This document shows positions 1-10,770 of a DNA stretch of 64,000 nt, one piece after another; position 1 is the first letter of the stretch; each line of letters begins with the position of its first letter. The position numbers and the translations under genes are program-made. Source of the DNA: Rhizobium sp. NXC14. Its GTDB lineage: Bacteria > Pseudomonadota > Alphaproteobacteria > Rhizobiales > Rhizobiaceae. Where the stretch lies: contig NZ_CP021033.1 in NCBI RefSeq assembly GCF_002117485.1, positions 372,001-436,000 of the forward strand, given 5' to 3'. The notes below the pieces were generated by a model. That model had not been told where the DNA came from and ran no database searches. It saw only the letters and a program-made list of their open reading frames with translations.

Positions 1-1383
1 GCGATCGAGCAGTTGCGCGTCGCCTTCCATACTCACCAGGATGCTGTGGAGAAGCTCGTCGCGAATTCCGACGCTTTCCTGAAGGGCGAGGAAAAGAACG
101 CAGCTTCGGAAATCGTGACCTGGACGATCTATGCGGGAGCTGCAGGCTTCGGCTCCTTCGCTCTGCTGCTGGCGGGACTCTATCTTCTGCGCCGCCGGGC
201 AATCGTGCCGCTCGATGGCATGAAGGCCTATATGGGCAATCTTGCCGAAGGCGATTTTTCGACCGAAGTTCCCTATGCGAACCGTTCCGACGAGATCGGC
301 GCCATGTCCAAGGCGGTCGCGGTGTTCCGCCATAATGCGCTGGAACGGCAGGACGCGCAGAAGCGGGAAACGGCGCTTCGCGATGCCGAATTCGAGCGCG
401 AGCGCAGCCAGATGGCCGAAAAGGCGGCCGAGGAGCGGACACGCGAAACGGTTATCAACGAGTTGACATATGGCCTGGACCAGCTGTCGCACGGCAATCT
501 TGATTGCCGTATCACGACAACCTTTGCCGCCGCCTATGAGAGCTTGCGCGCCAAGTTCAACGACAGCCTGGATGCTCTTTCCGCCTCAATGGCGGAGGTC
601 GCCCAGACCTCCCGGCAGGTGGGCAGTTCCTCGACCGGCATCACCAATGCCGCCGACAGTCTCGCATCGCGCACGGAGCAGCAGGCGGCTATGCTAGAAG
701 AGGCCACCGCCGCGCTCAAGGAGATGAACGCTAAAACCAATGACGCCTCCCACCATGCCGGCAAGGCGACTGGTATGATGGTCGAGACGCGCAGCAGCGC
801 CGAACATTCGGCAGCCATCGTTCGCGATGCGATCGCCGCCATGCAGAAGATCGAGGGTTCGTCCGCTCAGATCGGCGATATCGTCAACGTCATCGACGAG
901 ATCGCCTTCCAGACCAACCTTCTGGCGCTCAACGCCGGTGTGGAAGCTGCCCGAGCAGGCGAAGCGGGCAAAGGCTTCGCCGTTGTAGCGCAGGAAGTAC
1001 GTGAGCTCGCCCTCCGTTCGGCCAATGCCGCCAAGGAGATCAGATCTCTGATTTCCACGTCATCGTCTCAGGTTTCCACCGGCGTAGAGCTCGTCAACCG
1101 CACCGGCAAGGCGCTAATGGAAATCGAAGGCCAGGTCGAGCAGGTCGCCGGCCTGATCGCCCGCATCGTTTCGGTTTCCTCCGAGCAGGCGGTGGCAATC
1201 GGGGAAATCAATGCCTCCGTCAATGCACTCGATGAGGTCACGCAGCGCAATGCCGCGATGGCCGCGGAAACGGTCTCAGCCTGCCGTGCGCTCGGCGGGC
1301 AGACGCAGACGCTGGAGGGCGTGGTCGGCCGTTTTCAGATCAATGCACCGGCCGGCGGGTCAAGATCGCAGAGAGCCGCCTGA
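1..1383 (+). CDS. Methyl-accepting chemotaxis protein, 5'-truncated by window edge
   Basis: Chemoreceptor that relays ligand binding to a CheA/CheW array at the inner membrane. The reading frame is open from base 1, so the N-terminus (first membrane segment and most of the periplasmic part) lies outside the window. Visible in order: the end of a periplasmic helix, one strongly hydrophobic membrane segment (about residues 35-60) ending in LLRRRAIVP, a HAMP domain ([16 protein letters not shown]), a second HAMP-like linker, and a full signalling domain. The hairpin tip carries the highly conserved [20 protein letters not shown]. The protein ends without an NWETF-type CheR-binding pentapeptide. 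The family call is certain; the ligand cannot be told. Remnants of a second, decayed receptor lie near 60.4-60.65 kb. Confidence 0.95.
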   Translation, partial: AIEQLRVAFHTHQDAVEKLVANSDAFLKGEEKNAASEIVTWTIYAGAAGFGSFALLLAGLYLLRRRAIVPLDGMKAYMGNLAEGDFSTEVPYANRSDEIGAMSKAVAVFRHNALERQDAQKRETALRDAEFERERSQMAEKAAEERTRETVINELTYGLDQLSHGNLDCRITTTFAAAYESLRAKFNDSLDALSASMAEVAQTSRQVGSSSTGITNAADSLASRTEQQAAMLEEATAALKEMNAKTNDASHHAGKATGMMVETRSSAEHSAAIVRDAIAAMQKIEGSSAQIGDIVNVIDEIAFQTNLLALNAGVEAARAGEAGKGFAVVAQEVRELALRSANAAKEIRSLISTSSSQVSTGVELVNRTGKALMEIEGQVEQVAGLIARIVSVSSEQAVAIGEINASVNALDEVTQRNAAMAAETVSACRALGGQTQTLEGVVGRFQINAPAGGSRSQRAA

Positions 1384-1527
1384 CGCGGCTCAGGCGTAAA
1401 TCCTCACGCGGCCGGCGAACCTATTAAGACTTTCGGCGTTTCACGGCAATGGAACATCTCGATCGCGACGCCGCACCTTCGTTGGATCAGGATCGCGCGC
1501 TGCGATCCCAATGCCGCAAGGGTTTTG

Positions 1528-1920
1528 ATGCCAGCCTCTGTCCACAGGGAACGCCTCACGGCGCTCGCACGCGAAAGAATTAGACGCGCTGCCGCGATCG
1601 CTCGGCTCATGGACACCGCAGTAAGATTGCCTTTCGGCGTACGGATCGGCGCAGACTCGGTTCTCGGCCTCATCCCAGCCGTCGGCGACGTTGCCGGATC
1701 CCTCATCGGTCTCTTCATCATCGATGAAGCAAGGCGTCTCGGCCTTCCTGCCCATAAGCTCGCCCGCATGGCGGTCAATCTCGGCGTCGACGCCGCCTGC
1801 GGCACGGTTCCGCTGGTCGGCGATCTCTTCGACGTTTATTTCAAATCTCACCGCCGGAACGTCGGCATCATCCTCGAGCATTTCGGCATCAGCGAAGACG
1901 AGCTGAACCAGCGCCTCTGA
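1528..1920 (+). CDS. DUF4112 domain protein
   Basis: Small protein of about 130 residues of the DUF4112 family, whose function is unknown. It has an Arg-rich N-terminal helix, then a glycine-rich hydrophobic stretch with the family-typical pattern LGLIPAVGDVAGSLIGLFI, and a second copy of the same idea (ACGTVPLVGDLFDVYF). The two P-x-V-GD segments are probably membrane-associated. ATG at 1528 is preferred because AAGGG lies 5-10 bases upstream; a TTG lies one codon earlier. It stands alone between the chemoreceptor gene and the convergent thuB. No regulation is visible. The family assignment rests on the two GD motifs and the length. Confidence 0.8.
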   Translation: MPASVHRERLTALARERIRRAAAIARLMDTAVRLPFGVRIGADSVLGLIPAVGDVAGSLIGLFIIDEARRLGLPAHKLARMAVNLGVDAACGTVPLVGDLFDVYFKSHRRNVGIILEHFGISEDELNQRL

Positions 1921-1948
1921 CGATGCTCGGCCCCTCCGAGGAACCTGT

Positions 1949-2986
1949 CTAAAGCTCAGTCAGGGCGCCGGCCGTCTTGACTGCGTGATCAAGAACAAAT
2001 TGCAGCTTGGCGGCATGGCCGAAACCCGGCTCATCCGGCTTCCCTTTTTCCACGGCGTTTGCAAATCGCTGGAAATTGGTGATGACCGGTTCGACCTCGA
2101 TCTTGCGCCAGATCGCCTTGTCGGCATCGGCGCCTTCGCAGGCCCTGAGGGTCGAACCTTCAGGCGTATGCACCACCTCCAGCGCCCCCTTGTCTCCATG
2201 CAGGCGCAGGCGCAATTCGTTCAGATGGCCGGTTGCCCAGCGCGTTGCATGGATGACGCCGGCCGCACCGTTTTCGAGCTCGGCCATCATCAGGAAACTG
2301 TCATTCGCATCGAGCTCGTATTCGCCGATCCGGTTCCCGGGGCTCTTGTCGAAAACCTTGAGATGCGATGCCGCCGCCTTGACGTCGCTGCCGGCGGCAA
2401 AAACCGCGAAGTCGAGAATGTGGATACCAACGTCGCCCAGTACACCGTTGGAGCCGTGCTTTGTCGACAGACGCCAAAGCCACTGCGACTCTTTGGTCCA
2501 GTCGCCCCAAGCCTTGGACACCAACCAACTTTGGAGATAGGACGCTTCGAAGTGGCGGATTGCGCCGAGACGGCCATCCAGCACCATCTTTCGCGCCGCC
2601 TGCAGCGGCGCCACATTACGATAGGTAAGGTTTACCATCGTGACCTTTCCGGACGCCGCCGCGGCGTCGGCCATCTCCTTGGCCTCGCGGTAGTTGACCG
2701 CCAGGGGCTTCTCGCAGAGCACATGCTTGCCGGCGCCGAGTATCTTCATCGTCGTGGAATAATGCGCTCGATCCGGCGTGACATTGGTCACGGCGTCGAA
2801 CTCCCCCCAGGCAAGGGCGTCATCGAGCGATGTGAAAGTAAGCGGGATGCCATGCCTGAGCGCGAAGGCCCGCAGCCGGACCTCGTCTGTATCGACGGCA
2901 GCAACAATTTTGACGCCGGCGATTTCCGAAAAATTCATGGCATGGGTATTTGCCCATCCTCCGGTTCCGAGAATGATCAAGCGCAT
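1949..2986 (-). CDS. thuB: ThuB, Gfo/Idh/MocA-family trehalose-utilisation dehydrogenase
   Basis: NAD(P)-dependent oxidoreductase of the Gfo/Idh/MocA family, 345 residues and cytoplasmic. The N-terminal Rossmann fold starts with LIILGTGGWANTHAMNF, and the family signature EKPLAVNYREAKEMADAA is present. In S. meliloti, ThuA and ThuB are required for trehalose utilisation and are linked to 3-keto-trehalose formation. The assignment rests on the gene order thuE-F-G-K-A-B with divergent thuR, which is reproduced exactly here. ATG at 2986 is chosen because GAGGAT sits just upstream; an in-frame ATG at 2998 is less well placed. It is the last gene of the operon, 27 bases after thuA. Confidence 0.9.
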   Translation of the reverse strand: MRLIILGTGGWANTHAMNFSEIAGVKIVAAVDTDEVRLRAFALRHGIPLTFTSLDDALAWGEFDAVTNVTPDRAHYSTTMKILGAGKHVLCEKPLAVNYREAKEMADAAAASGKVTMVNLTYRNVAPLQAARKMVLDGRLGAIRHFEASYLQSWLVSKAWGDWTKESQWLWRLSTKHGSNGVLGDVGIHILDFAVFAAGSDVKAAASHLKVFDKSPGNRIGEYELDANDSFLMMAELENGAAGVIHATRWATGHLNELRLRLHGDKGALEVVHTPEGSTLRACEGADADKAIWRKIEVEPVITNFQRFANAVEKGKPDEPGFGHAAKLQFVLDHAVKTAGALTEL

Positions 2987-3013
2987 TTTTATCCTCATGG
3001 TCCTCTATCGAAT

Positions 3014-3799
3014 TCAGCGATAACCGGCTTCGCCGGCCTGGTGCAGTTTCGGGCCGCGTTCGACGATCGGCTCCAATGCCTTTTCCACCGGCACATTTGG
3101 AGCGTCGGCAATGCCAGTCAACGCGCCTTCAGGGTTGTAGGCCCACTTGACGCCGTTGATCAGCACCTTCTGGACGGTGGCGTCGTGATAGGTCGGATAG
3201 GTCTCATGGCCTGGGCGGAAATAGAAGATGTTGCCGGCGCCGCGGCGCCAGGTCAGGCCCGAGCGGAACACTTCCCCGCCCTGGAACCAGGAGATGAACA
3301 CCGTTTCGAGCGGCTCCGGCACCGAGAACTGCTCGCCATACATTTCCTCGTTCTCAAGCTCGAAATGCTCGCCGATGCCGGCGGCGATCGGATGGCGCGG
3401 GTTGATCGTCCACAGCCGCTCGCGCTCGCCCGCCTCGCGCCATTTCAGCGCGCAGGGCGTTCCCATCAGGCGCTTGAAGATTTTCGAGAAATGGCCGGAA
3501 TGCAGCACGAGAAGGCCCATGCCTTCCCAGACGCGTTTGGCGACGCGCTCGACGACGACGTCTGACACCGCGCCGTGATCCTTGTGGCCCCACCAGGTCA
3601 AGACATCGGTTTCGGCAAGCCGGGCTTCGCTCAGCCCGTGCTCCGGCTCCTGCAGCGTCGCCGTGGTGGCGGAGATGGTGGGATCGGTATTCAGTGCATT
3701 GGCGATCGTCGTATGCATGCCTTCCGGATAGATGCCCCGGACGATCGCATTGGTATTCTCGTGAATGTTTTCACCCCAGACAACGGTGCGTATGGTCAC
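3014..3799 (-). CDS. thuA: ThuA, trehalose-utilisation protein
   Basis: ThuA-family protein of 261 residues with a class I glutamine-amidotransferase-like fold. It partners with ThuB in trehalose (and related disaccharide) utilisation. Seen in sequence: an N-terminal VVWGENIHE segment, [14 protein letters not shown], a [14 protein letters not shown] strand-turn, and a C-terminal [18 protein letters not shown], all typical of ThuA proteins. GTG at 3799 is chosen because AAGGAG lies 8-13 bases upstream and the conserved domain begins at once; an upstream ATG at 3847 would add 16 unconserved residues. It follows thuK and precedes thuB in one transcription unit. Confidence 0.92.
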   Translation of the reverse strand: MTIRTVVWGENIHENTNAIVRGIYPEGMHTTIANALNTDPTISATTATLQEPEHGLSEARLAETDVLTWWGHKDHGAVSDVVVERVAKRVWEGMGLLVLHSGHFSKIFKRLMGTPCALKWREAGERERLWTINPRHPIAAGIGEHFELENEEMYGEQFSVPEPLETVFISWFQGGEVFRSGLTWRRGAGNIFYFRPGHETYPTYHDATVQKVLINGVKWAYNPEGALTGIADAPNVPVEKALEPIVERGPKLHQAGEAGYR

Positions 3800-3861
3800 G
3801 TCGTTTTCTCCTTGTAGTTGACGCGGATCGAGCTTCGGGAAAGACATCGATGCCTGGAAGA

Positions 3862-4887
3862 TCAGGCTGCCCGCATGGATTCACGTTCGAGCGCCCGGCC
3901 CGACCGGTCGAAACGGTGGATGTGCCCGGCAAGTGGCGCCAGGCCAAGCGTATGGCCCGGCTCATGACGGGCGACGCCGGCCTCCCGCACGACAAGCGGC
4001 TCATCCGCCCCGATATCCAAGTAAACGAAGCTATCGGAGCCGAGGATTTCGGAATGGATGACCGTGCCGCTCCAAACCCCTGACTCGGGCGAGATGCGAA
4101 CATGCTCTGCGCGCACGCCGATCGTATGGCTGTCATAGGGCTGTGCCAGCCCGCCCGACAGGAAATTCATTTTCGGCGAACCGATGAAGCCGGCGACGAA
4201 GACCGAGTTCGGGCTTTCGTAAAGTTCCAGCGGCGTGCCGATCTGCTCGACGACGCCGTCCCTCAGCACGCAGATTCGATCGGCCAGCGTCATGGCCTCG
4301 ACCTGATCATGCGTCACATAGATCATCGTCGTACCGTGCATGCTGCGATGAAGCTTGGCGATCTCAAGCCTCGTCGCGACGCGAAGCGCCGCGTCGAGAT
4401 TGGACAGCGGCTCGTCGAAGAGAAAGACCTTGGGATCGCGCACGATCGCCCGGCCGATTGCGACACGCTGACGCTGCCCGCCGGAAAGCTGTCGCGGCAA
4501 GCGGTCCAGATAGGATGAGAGCTGCAGCATGCCGGCCGCCTGCTCGACGCGCCGGCGGCATTCGTCTCTGTTGCTCCCGGAAAGCTTCATGCCGAACGCC
4601 ATGTTGTCGAAGACCGTCATATGCGGGTAGAGCGCGTAGGACTGGAAGACCATGGCGATCCCTCTCTTCGACGGCGCGTGCCGGTTTACCGTCTCATTGT
4701 CGAAGGCGAGGGTTCCCGAGGTGATGTCCTCGAGCCCGGAGATAAGCCTGAGCAGCGTAGACTTGCCACATCCGGACGGCCCCACGAACACCATGAACTC
4801 GCCTCTGCGGATCTCCATCGTCACGCCCTTGATCACCTCGAAAGCGCCAAAGCTCTTGCGGATGTTCTCCAGTCGGATCTCTGCCAT
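3862..4887 (-). CDS. thuK: ThuK, trehalose/maltose ABC transporter ATPase
   Basis: MalK-type ATPase of 341 residues that energises the ThuEFG importer at the cytoplasmic face. Motifs: Walker [10 protein letters not shown] near residue 37, Q-loop [18 protein letters not shown] signature [14 protein letters not shown], Walker [15 protein letters not shown]-loop [10 protein letters not shown], then a C-terminal OB-fold (TOBE) domain typical of carbohydrate-importer ATPases. ATG at 4887 opens on [14 protein letters not shown] with AAGGA upstream (the open frame extends further but is not coding). It lies 11 bases after thuG and is followed by thuA. Confidence 0.95.
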   Translation of the reverse strand: MAEIRLENIRKSFGAFEVIKGVTMEIRRGEFMVFVGPSGCGKSTLLRLISGLEDITSGTLAFDNETVNRHAPSKRGIAMVFQSYALYPHMTVFDNMAFGMKLSGSNRDECRRRVEQAAGMLQLSSYLDRLPRQLSGGQRQRVAIGRAIVRDPKVFLFDEPLSNLDAALRVATRLEIAKLHRSMHGTTMIYVTHDQVEAMTLADRICVLRDGVVEQIGTPLELYESPNSVFVAGFIGSPKMNFLSGGLAQPYDSHTIGVRAEHVRISPESGVWSGTVIHSEILGSDSFVYLDIGADEPLVVREAGVARHEPGHTLGLAPLAGHIHRFDRSGRALERESMRAA

Positions 4888-4898
4888 GTCCTTCTCCC

Positions 4899-5728
<830 letters not shown>

Positions 5729-5729
<1 letters not shown>

Positions 5730-6715
5730 CAGCGTTCCTCCCCGCCGAGCTTAACGCGGCCGAACCAGATATAGAGGACGGTGACAGAGGCGATGATAAG
5801 GAAAAGCACCGTCGAGGCGGTGGCGCCATAGGCGAACTTGTCGAAGTCGAACAGGTTCTCGCGCGCCATGACCGACATGGTCTTCGTTTGCGCATTGTTG
5901 GGCGTCAGAACATAGATCAGGTCGAAGATGCGCATCGCATCCAGCATCCGGAAGATCACGGCAACCATGATGGCAGGCCGGATCAGCGGCAGCGTCAGAC
6001 GCCAGAAAACCTTGACCGGATTGACGCCGTCGATCTTGGCCGCTTCATAAATATCTCCCGGCACCATCTGCAGTCCGGCAAGGATCAGAAGCGCCATGAA
6101 GGGCGTCGTCTTCCAGACGTCGACGATCAGCACGGCGACCATCGCCGTTTCCGGATTTGCGGTCCAGGCGATCTTCTCGCTGATCAGGCCGAAGCCGAGC
6201 AAAATATCATTGAGAATTCCGAACTGATCACTGAGCATCCAGGCCCACATCTTGGCCGAGACGATGGTCGGAATCGCCCAGGGAATGAGGATTGCGGCCC
6301 TAACGATGCCACGCCCGACGAACTGCGCGTTGAGCACCAGCGCGACGATCAATCCGAGTATGGTCTCGATCGCGACCGAAAGGAGGGTGAATTTGGCAGT
6401 GTTCCAGACGGCAGTCCACCAGATCGGATCGGCCAGCAGGCCGCGATAGATGGTCTTTCCGCTCTTCAGCGTCACCCACGACAAATAATTGGCAAAGCCG
6501 ACAAACTCAGCATTGCCAAGGTCGTTGAGCGACGCATTCGTAAAGCTGAAATAGATGGTTCTGAACAGCGGCCAGCCCGCGACAACTGCCAGGATCAACA
6601 GCGTCGGCGCCAGAAAAATCCAGGCGGACCGGACGCGCTCGGATCGCAGCTCGGTAGAGGCTCTGAGCTTGGAAACCTTGGGTTCAATTGCTTGTGGAAC
6701 TACGATTTCAGTCAT
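5729..6715 (-). CDS. thuF: ThuF, trehalose/maltose ABC permease (MalF type)
   Basis: Inner-membrane permease of 328 residues. A charged N-terminal tail is followed by the first membrane segment (SAWIFLAPTLLILAVVAGWPL), then five more, and the EAA loop DIYEAAKIDGVNPVKVFWRL. It is the MalF-like partner of ThuG. It begins 66 bases after thuE; that spacer contains a GGACCG/CGGTCC inverted repeat which may lower expression of the membrane subunits relative to the binding protein. Confidence 0.94.
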
Positions 6716-6747
6716 GAAACGCCTTTCCGTTTAGCCCTCCGGAGACT

Positions 6748-6775
6748 GGACCGACGCCCTCTCGGCCGCCGGTCC
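6748..6775 (-). repeat. Stem-loop between thuE and thuF
   Basis: Inverted repeat with a 6-bp perfect stem (GGACCG/CGGTCC) and a GC-rich 16-base loop, in the thuE-thuF spacer. There is no T-tract on either side, so it is more likely an mRNA-stabilising or processing hairpin than a terminator. Confidence 0.35.
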
Positions 6776-6781
6776 CGCTAC

Positions 6782-8044
6782 TCACCAGGCGTCGCCCTTA
6801 AGGGTCGTCAGGTCGGCTTCCAGGAGCTCGAGGTTCTCGGCGGCCGAGCCGCTGCCGGACAGCGTATTGTGCACTGCCGTCCAGAACTTGGAGGACACTT
6901 CGTTGTATTTCACCTTGGCTGTCGCCGAAGGACGCGGCACCGCATCTTGGAAGATGGGTTTCCAGTTGGGCATGAAGGGCTGCGCGGCGGCAATATCCTT
7001 GTCGTCATAAAGGTCGGTCAGTGTCGGCAGATTGGACAGCTCGATGGCGCGAGCCTTTTGCACGTCCTTCGACGCCAGGAATTTGACGAGCGCGATGGCT
7101 GCTTCCTGCTTTTCCGAATATTTCGACACCGCCAGGTTCCAGCCGCCGAGTGTCGAGGATGGCTTGTCGCCGGCGGCCGCAACCGGCAGCGTCATCACGT
7201 CGAACTTGCCCTTCACGGCGCTATCGGCGCCGTTGCCGAGGGAATAGGCATATGGCCAGTTGCGCATAAAGACAGCGTTACCGGTCTGCCAGACACCGCG
7301 CGATTCTTCTTCCTGATAGGCGAGCACGCCGGGCGGCGAAATCGTGCCGATCCATCCCTTGGCGCGTTCGAGCGCTGCCGCCGCCTTCTCGTTGTTGATC
7401 GAGATCGTGCCGTCCGGCTCGACGATCTGGCCGCCCCCCGACGACTTCACCCATTCCAGCGCGTTGCAGGTCAGCCCCTCATAGGAATTGCCCTGGAAGA
7501 CGTAGCCCCAAAGGTCCTTCTGGCCGGCCTGACGCTCTTTATCCTGGACCTCCTTGGCGGTTGCGGCCATCTCGTCCCAGGTCTTCGGCGGCAGCTTGTC
7601 ATATTTCTCGAGCAGGTCCTTTCGGTAAAACAGCGCCGGAGCATCGGTAAACAACGGCAGCGCCACGAGCCGGCCATTGACGGTCTGCGAAGCGATGATT
7701 GACGGGAAGAACTGGCCAGCCACATCTTTGGTGGCCTCCTTCAGATCAATGAACTGGTCGGCAAGCTGCGGCGCCCAGATGACATCGGTCTGATAGACGT
7801 CGATGTCCTTGTTCCCCGCGGCAAGCCACAAGCGATACTGCGAGAACTGTTCGCTGCTCGACGATGGCATGGTGACGAGCTTCACCTGATTGCCGGTCTC
7901 CTTCTCAAAAATCGCGAGCTGCTTGTTCAGGAATTCGACGTTTTTCCCGGTGGTGTTCGCGGCAAACGAAATTTCTGCGGCGTGGATGGGGCCGGCCGCG
8001 AGAGCAAGTCCAATCGCGGATAAGGCCAGAGCAAAGTTTTTCAT
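6782..8044 (-). CDS. thuE: ThuE, periplasmic trehalose/maltose-binding protein
   Basis: Extracellular solute-binding protein family 1 (MalE-like), 420 residues. A clear Sec signal peptide (MKNFALALSAIGLALAAGPI, cleavage after HAA) precedes a mature domain that starts EISFAANTTGKNVEFL. It delivers trehalose-type disaccharides to ThuFGK. ATG at 8044 has a strong GGAGGAG ribosome site. It is the first gene of the operon, and its leader contains an AAATCGATTT palindrome (8064-8073) that may be a ThuR operator. Substrate is assigned from the conserved thu synteny. Confidence 0.94.
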   Translation of the reverse strand: MKNFALALSAIGLALAAGPIHAAEISFAANTTGKNVEFLNKQLAIFEKETGNQVKLVTMPSSSSEQFSQYRLWLAAGNKDIDVYQTDVIWAPQLADQFIDLKEATKDVAGQFFPSIIASQTVNGRLVALPLFTDAPALFYRKDLLEKYDKLPPKTWDEMAATAKEVQDKERQAGQKDLWGYVFQGNSYEGLTCNALEWVKSSGGGQIVEPDGTISINNEKAAAALERAKGWIGTISPPGVLAYQEEESRGVWQTGNAVFMRNWPYAYSLGNGADSAVKGKFDVMTLPVAAAGDKPSSTLGGWNLAVSKYSEKQEAAIALVKFLASKDVQKARAIELSNLPTLTDLYDDKDIAAAQPFMPNWKPIFQDAVPRPSATAKVKYNEVSSKFWTAVHNTLSGSGSAAENLELLEADLTTLKGDAW

Positions 8045-8063
8045 AATCTCCTCCCAGAAATTG

Positions 8064-8073
8064 AAATCGATTT
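8064..8073. promoter_or_regulatory. Candidate ThuR operator in thuE leader
   Basis: TTGAAATCGATTTGG: a 10-bp perfect palindrome AAATCGATTT preceded by TTG. It resembles the TTGAAA half of the better site at 8219-8238 and lies 20 bases upstream of the thuE start. A LacI-family repressor bound here would block transcription or elongation. Confidence 0.45.
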
Positions 8074-8218
8074 GGCAAACGCAACATCGCAGAAGGCTTT
8101 GATGACGTCAAGACACCAAAACCGGCTTCTGGAGGTTGTATTTGTATGATAATAATAGCCATGCTGCGCGGATAAGGGCGTATATCCGGCATCCGCTGCC
8201 GACATTTCAACGTCACAT

Positions 8219-8238
8219 AATTGAAACCGTTTTCAATT
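8219..8238. promoter_or_regulatory. LacI-family operator between thuE and thuR (probable ThuR site)
   Basis: AATTGAAACCGTTTTCAATT is a near-perfect 20-bp palindrome (one mismatched pair, central CG step), the form bound by LacI/GalR regulators. It lies in the 269-base divergent region between thuE and thuR, so one bound repressor could control both directions. ThuR is the obvious candidate because its gene is adjacent. Confidence 0.7.
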
Positions 8239-8313
8239 TGAACTGAATCAGCACTTGCCCGTTGCGCATCATCAACGCATCGTCCATTGATTTCCCGGAC
8301 AAAGAAGACATCG

Positions 8314-9327
8314 ATGAAACTTCGTGAATTTGCAAAGCAGCTTGGGCTTTCTCCGACCACGGTCAGTCGCGCACTTAGCGGCTATCCGGAGGTGAGCGAA
8401 GCCACGCGCGCCCGGGTTGCGAGCGAAGCAATGCGGCTTGGCTATCGCCCCGATATCAATGCCGTGCGCCTGAAGACTGGAAGAGCCGGAGCGATCGGCG
8501 TCATGATGGGGCGTTCAGGAGAAATTCATTTTGCCGAATTCGTGTCGGGGATGGCGCAGCGCCTGGAAACGACCGATACGGATATTCTCATCACACCTAT
8601 TACCGCGCATAATGACGAAGACGAGATCCAGGCGTACCGGCGCCTGGTCGAAAGCCGCCGGGTAGACGCGGTGATCATTCATTCGCCACGCCCCAGAGAT
8701 CCGCGGATCGAAATGCTGAACAGCCTCGGCGTGCCTTTTCTGGTCCACGGCCGCTCGGAGACCGAGCACGTTCATGCCTGGCTCGATATCGACAATGAAA
8801 ATGCCGTGCGCAGAGTGACCGAACACCTGCTCGATCTCGGGCACCGGCGCATCGGCATGATCAATGGCCTGCGTGGCAAAACCTATTCAATCCATCGCGA
8901 ACAGGGTTTTCGGATAGCGCATCAGGAGCGTGGGCTCACCGCAGATCCCAGCCTGATGGTCTGCGATAAATTTTCCGACGAGAGCGGCTTTCGCCACGCC
9001 CGCTCTTTTCTGGAGAGCGCCAATGCCCCGACCGCCATCGTTGCCGGTTCCACCATGACTGCGCTTGGTGTCTACCGTGCCGTCCGTTCGCTTGGGATGA
9101 CGGTCGGACAGGACGTTTCCGTCATCGCCCATGACGACGTCTTCCCCTATCTGACGGCCGAGAATATGGTCCCGTCGCTTTCGACTACACGATCTTCCAT
9201 GCGTGCCGCGGGCGCACGCTGCGCCGAGCTGACACTACAGCTCATCGCTGGCCGCCCCGCAGACGAGATCCATGAATTGTGGCCCGTCGAATTGATCCTG
9301 CGGGAAAGTACCACGCCGCCGCGCTGA
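8314..9327 (+). CDS. thuR: ThuR, LacI-family repressor of trehalose genes
   Basis: LacI/GalR-type regulator of 337 residues. The N-terminal helix-turn-helix begins at residue 1 (MKLREFAKQLGLSPTTVSRA, hinge-proximal LGYRPD), followed by a periplasmic-binding-like sensor domain (IGVMMGRSGE... VIAHDDVFPYLT). ATG at 8314 is preferred over a TTG at 8287 because the DNA-binding domain starts there. It is divergent from thuEFGKAB across two operator-like palindromes, and in S. meliloti ThuR regulates this operon. The inducer is presumably trehalose or a derivative. The gene converges on repC, 44 bases away. Confidence 0.92.
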   Translation: MKLREFAKQLGLSPTTVSRALSGYPEVSEATRARVASEAMRLGYRPDINAVRLKTGRAGAIGVMMGRSGEIHFAEFVSGMAQRLETTDTDILITPITAHNDEDEIQAYRRLVESRRVDAVIIHSPRPRDPRIEMLNSLGVPFLVHGRSETEHVHAWLDIDNENAVRRVTEHLLDLGHRRIGMINGLRGKTYSIHREQGFRIAHQERGLTADPSLMVCDKFSDESGFRHARSFLESANAPTAIVAGSTMTALGVYRAVRSLGMTVGQDVSVIAHDDVFPYLTAENMVPSLSTTRSSMRAAGARCAELTLQLIAGRPADEIHELWPVELILRESTTPPR

Positions 9328-9371
9328 CCGAGCAATCACTCGATGCACGACTGTGCTGCAGCCGAAGTCCA

Positions 9372-10676
9372 TCAGCCGGCATCGCGCCGCACTCCACCAT
9401 TTGCCCGCACCAGCGCCATCAGCATCGGACCGATCGCAAACTCGCCTCTCTCGGTCCTACGGGTGAGATCGCGGAGATAACCGCCGGGCGAATTGATGTG
9501 CCCGCCCCTTTCCAGAATGCAGGCGATCACCGTCGCGGCGTTTTCCGGCCCCATGCCGGCGCAGGCTTCCTCATAGGCCGAGGGGCTGACGCCGAGCATC
9601 GAGCGGACGACCACGGCCGCCGACATCAGGTCGCGCCAATTGCCGATCGTTCCACCCGGCCCATAATCGAGGATTTGCGGACAGGCCTGGAGGACGAGGC
9701 CTAACGGGAAGGATTTCAGCGTCTGTCCCGCCGCCGATTCAGCCGCGCCGGATTTCCTGCCGCTCATTGCGCTGGCCGATGCCGGATGTTTCAATCTTCG
9801 CTCGTCCTGCGGTCCGGCGACCGGGTCGTTATCGGTCGCCGGCTTCGCGCCCTGCTTCGTGTCGAAGCTTGGTTCAAGTTCAGAAGTGGAGTTGGGGTTT
9901 GAATTCTGTTTGTGGCGCTCAGTTTGAGACTCATTGGCGTCTAATTTTTGTAATTTTATATGTCTTTCCAGCAGGTTGACGGCTTCGTCGCGCAGCGGCC
10001 CCATCTCGTCGAGCAGTAAAGCCAATTCCTCGGCCCCCGCGACGCGTGGAATCCTGCGTACGAGACCGTGAAACATCAGCGACATCTGCTCCCAGTCGCC
10101 AGGCACACCTTCCTCGATCGCTGCTGCGATCAGCTTCGAGATATCCCGCCGGCACACGGTGAGGCGCTCCCTGGTCGCCCGGATGAGTTCTCGATCGGCA
10201 ACCACCTCGGCGGCCAGGTTTTCGATTTCGACCGCGCGCGCCAGCAGTGGCGCGACGCTGAAGCCGAACGCCTCACCGATCTCCCCTTCCCTGTCGCGAC
10301 GCGCATAGCGCTTTCCGTTCGGGCTGTCCTTGCGCAGGATCAGGCCAGCCTCGACCAGCACGGCAAGATGTCGCCGCAGCGTCGCCGGCGTCATACCCCG
10401 GGCGCGAAGCGAAAGCTGCGCATTCGAGGGAAAGACGATCAGGCCCTTCTCCTCGGAAATCTCGTCACCGGGATAGAAGGTGAGCAGCGCATCGAGCACC
10501 GTCAGCGCCCGATCGGTCACACCAAGCGCCGGCCGCGCCTCGCAAATCGCCCTGAACAGTTTCCACTTGCTACGTCTTATCCCGGGCTCGATGCTCTCGG
10601 CCAGTTGCTGGCTTGCCAGCATGCCAAGCGACATCGGCCGCCGCCCAAAGGGCGTCGTCACATATCCACTCTCCAT
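9372..10676 (-). CDS. repC: RepC, plasmid replication initiator
   Basis: Initiator protein of repABC plasmids, 434 residues. The N-terminus MESGYVTTPFGRRPMSLGML and the winged-helix DNA-binding region (LTVLDALLTFYPGDEISEEK through MTPATLRRHLAVLVEAGLI) are hallmark RepC sequence. RepC binds an origin that in studied members lies inside its own coding region, and is the only Rep protein essential for replication. A GAAGG ribosome site precedes the ATG. An antisense RNA gene lies in the 154-base repB-repC spacer. A lower-GC patch in the linker (9890-9970) is normal for RepC linkers. Confidence 0.97.
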   Translation of the reverse strand: MESGYVTTPFGRRPMSLGMLASQQLAESIEPGIRRSKWKLFRAICEARPALGVTDRALTVLDALLTFYPGDEISEEKGLIVFPSNAQLSLRARGMTPATLRRHLAVLVEAGLILRKDSPNGKRYARRDREGEIGEAFGFSVAPLLARAVEIENLAAEVVADRELIRATRERLTVCRRDISKLIAAAIEEGVPGDWEQMSLMFHGLVRRIPRVAGAEELALLLDEMGPLRDEAVNLLERHIKLQKLDANESQTERHKQNSNPNSTSELEPSFDTKQGAKPATDNDPVAGPQDERRLKHPASASAMSGRKSGAAESAAGQTLKSFPLGLVLQACPQILDYGPGGTIGNWRDLMSAAVVVRSMLGVSPSAYEEACAGMGPENAATVIACILERGGHINSPGGYLRDLTRRTERGEFAIGPMLMALVRANGGVRRDAG

Positions 10677-10770
10677 TTGCCTTCACCTTCGTTCAGGCAA
10701 AAGAAAACAGTCCACCACTTTGGTGCCTAAGACGCTTGACTGTGATTCGTGGAAATGCGATTCTCGATGT

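Noticed and set aside
1928..1942. CTCGG-CCCCT-CCGAG hairpin between DUF4112 and thuB as a terminator
   Set aside because: Only a 5-bp stem and no T-tract on either strand.
1985..3565. Plus-strand open frame of 526 residues across thuA/thuB
   Set aside because: It is antisense to two clearly recognisable genes, its composition is Arg/Gly/His-rich, and it matches no family. Long antisense frames are expected in high-GC rhizobial DNA.
5888..7702. Plus-strand open frame of 604 residues across thuF/thuE
   Set aside because: Shadow of the minus-strand transporter genes; translation is low-complexity with Asp/Arg/Gln and no motifs.
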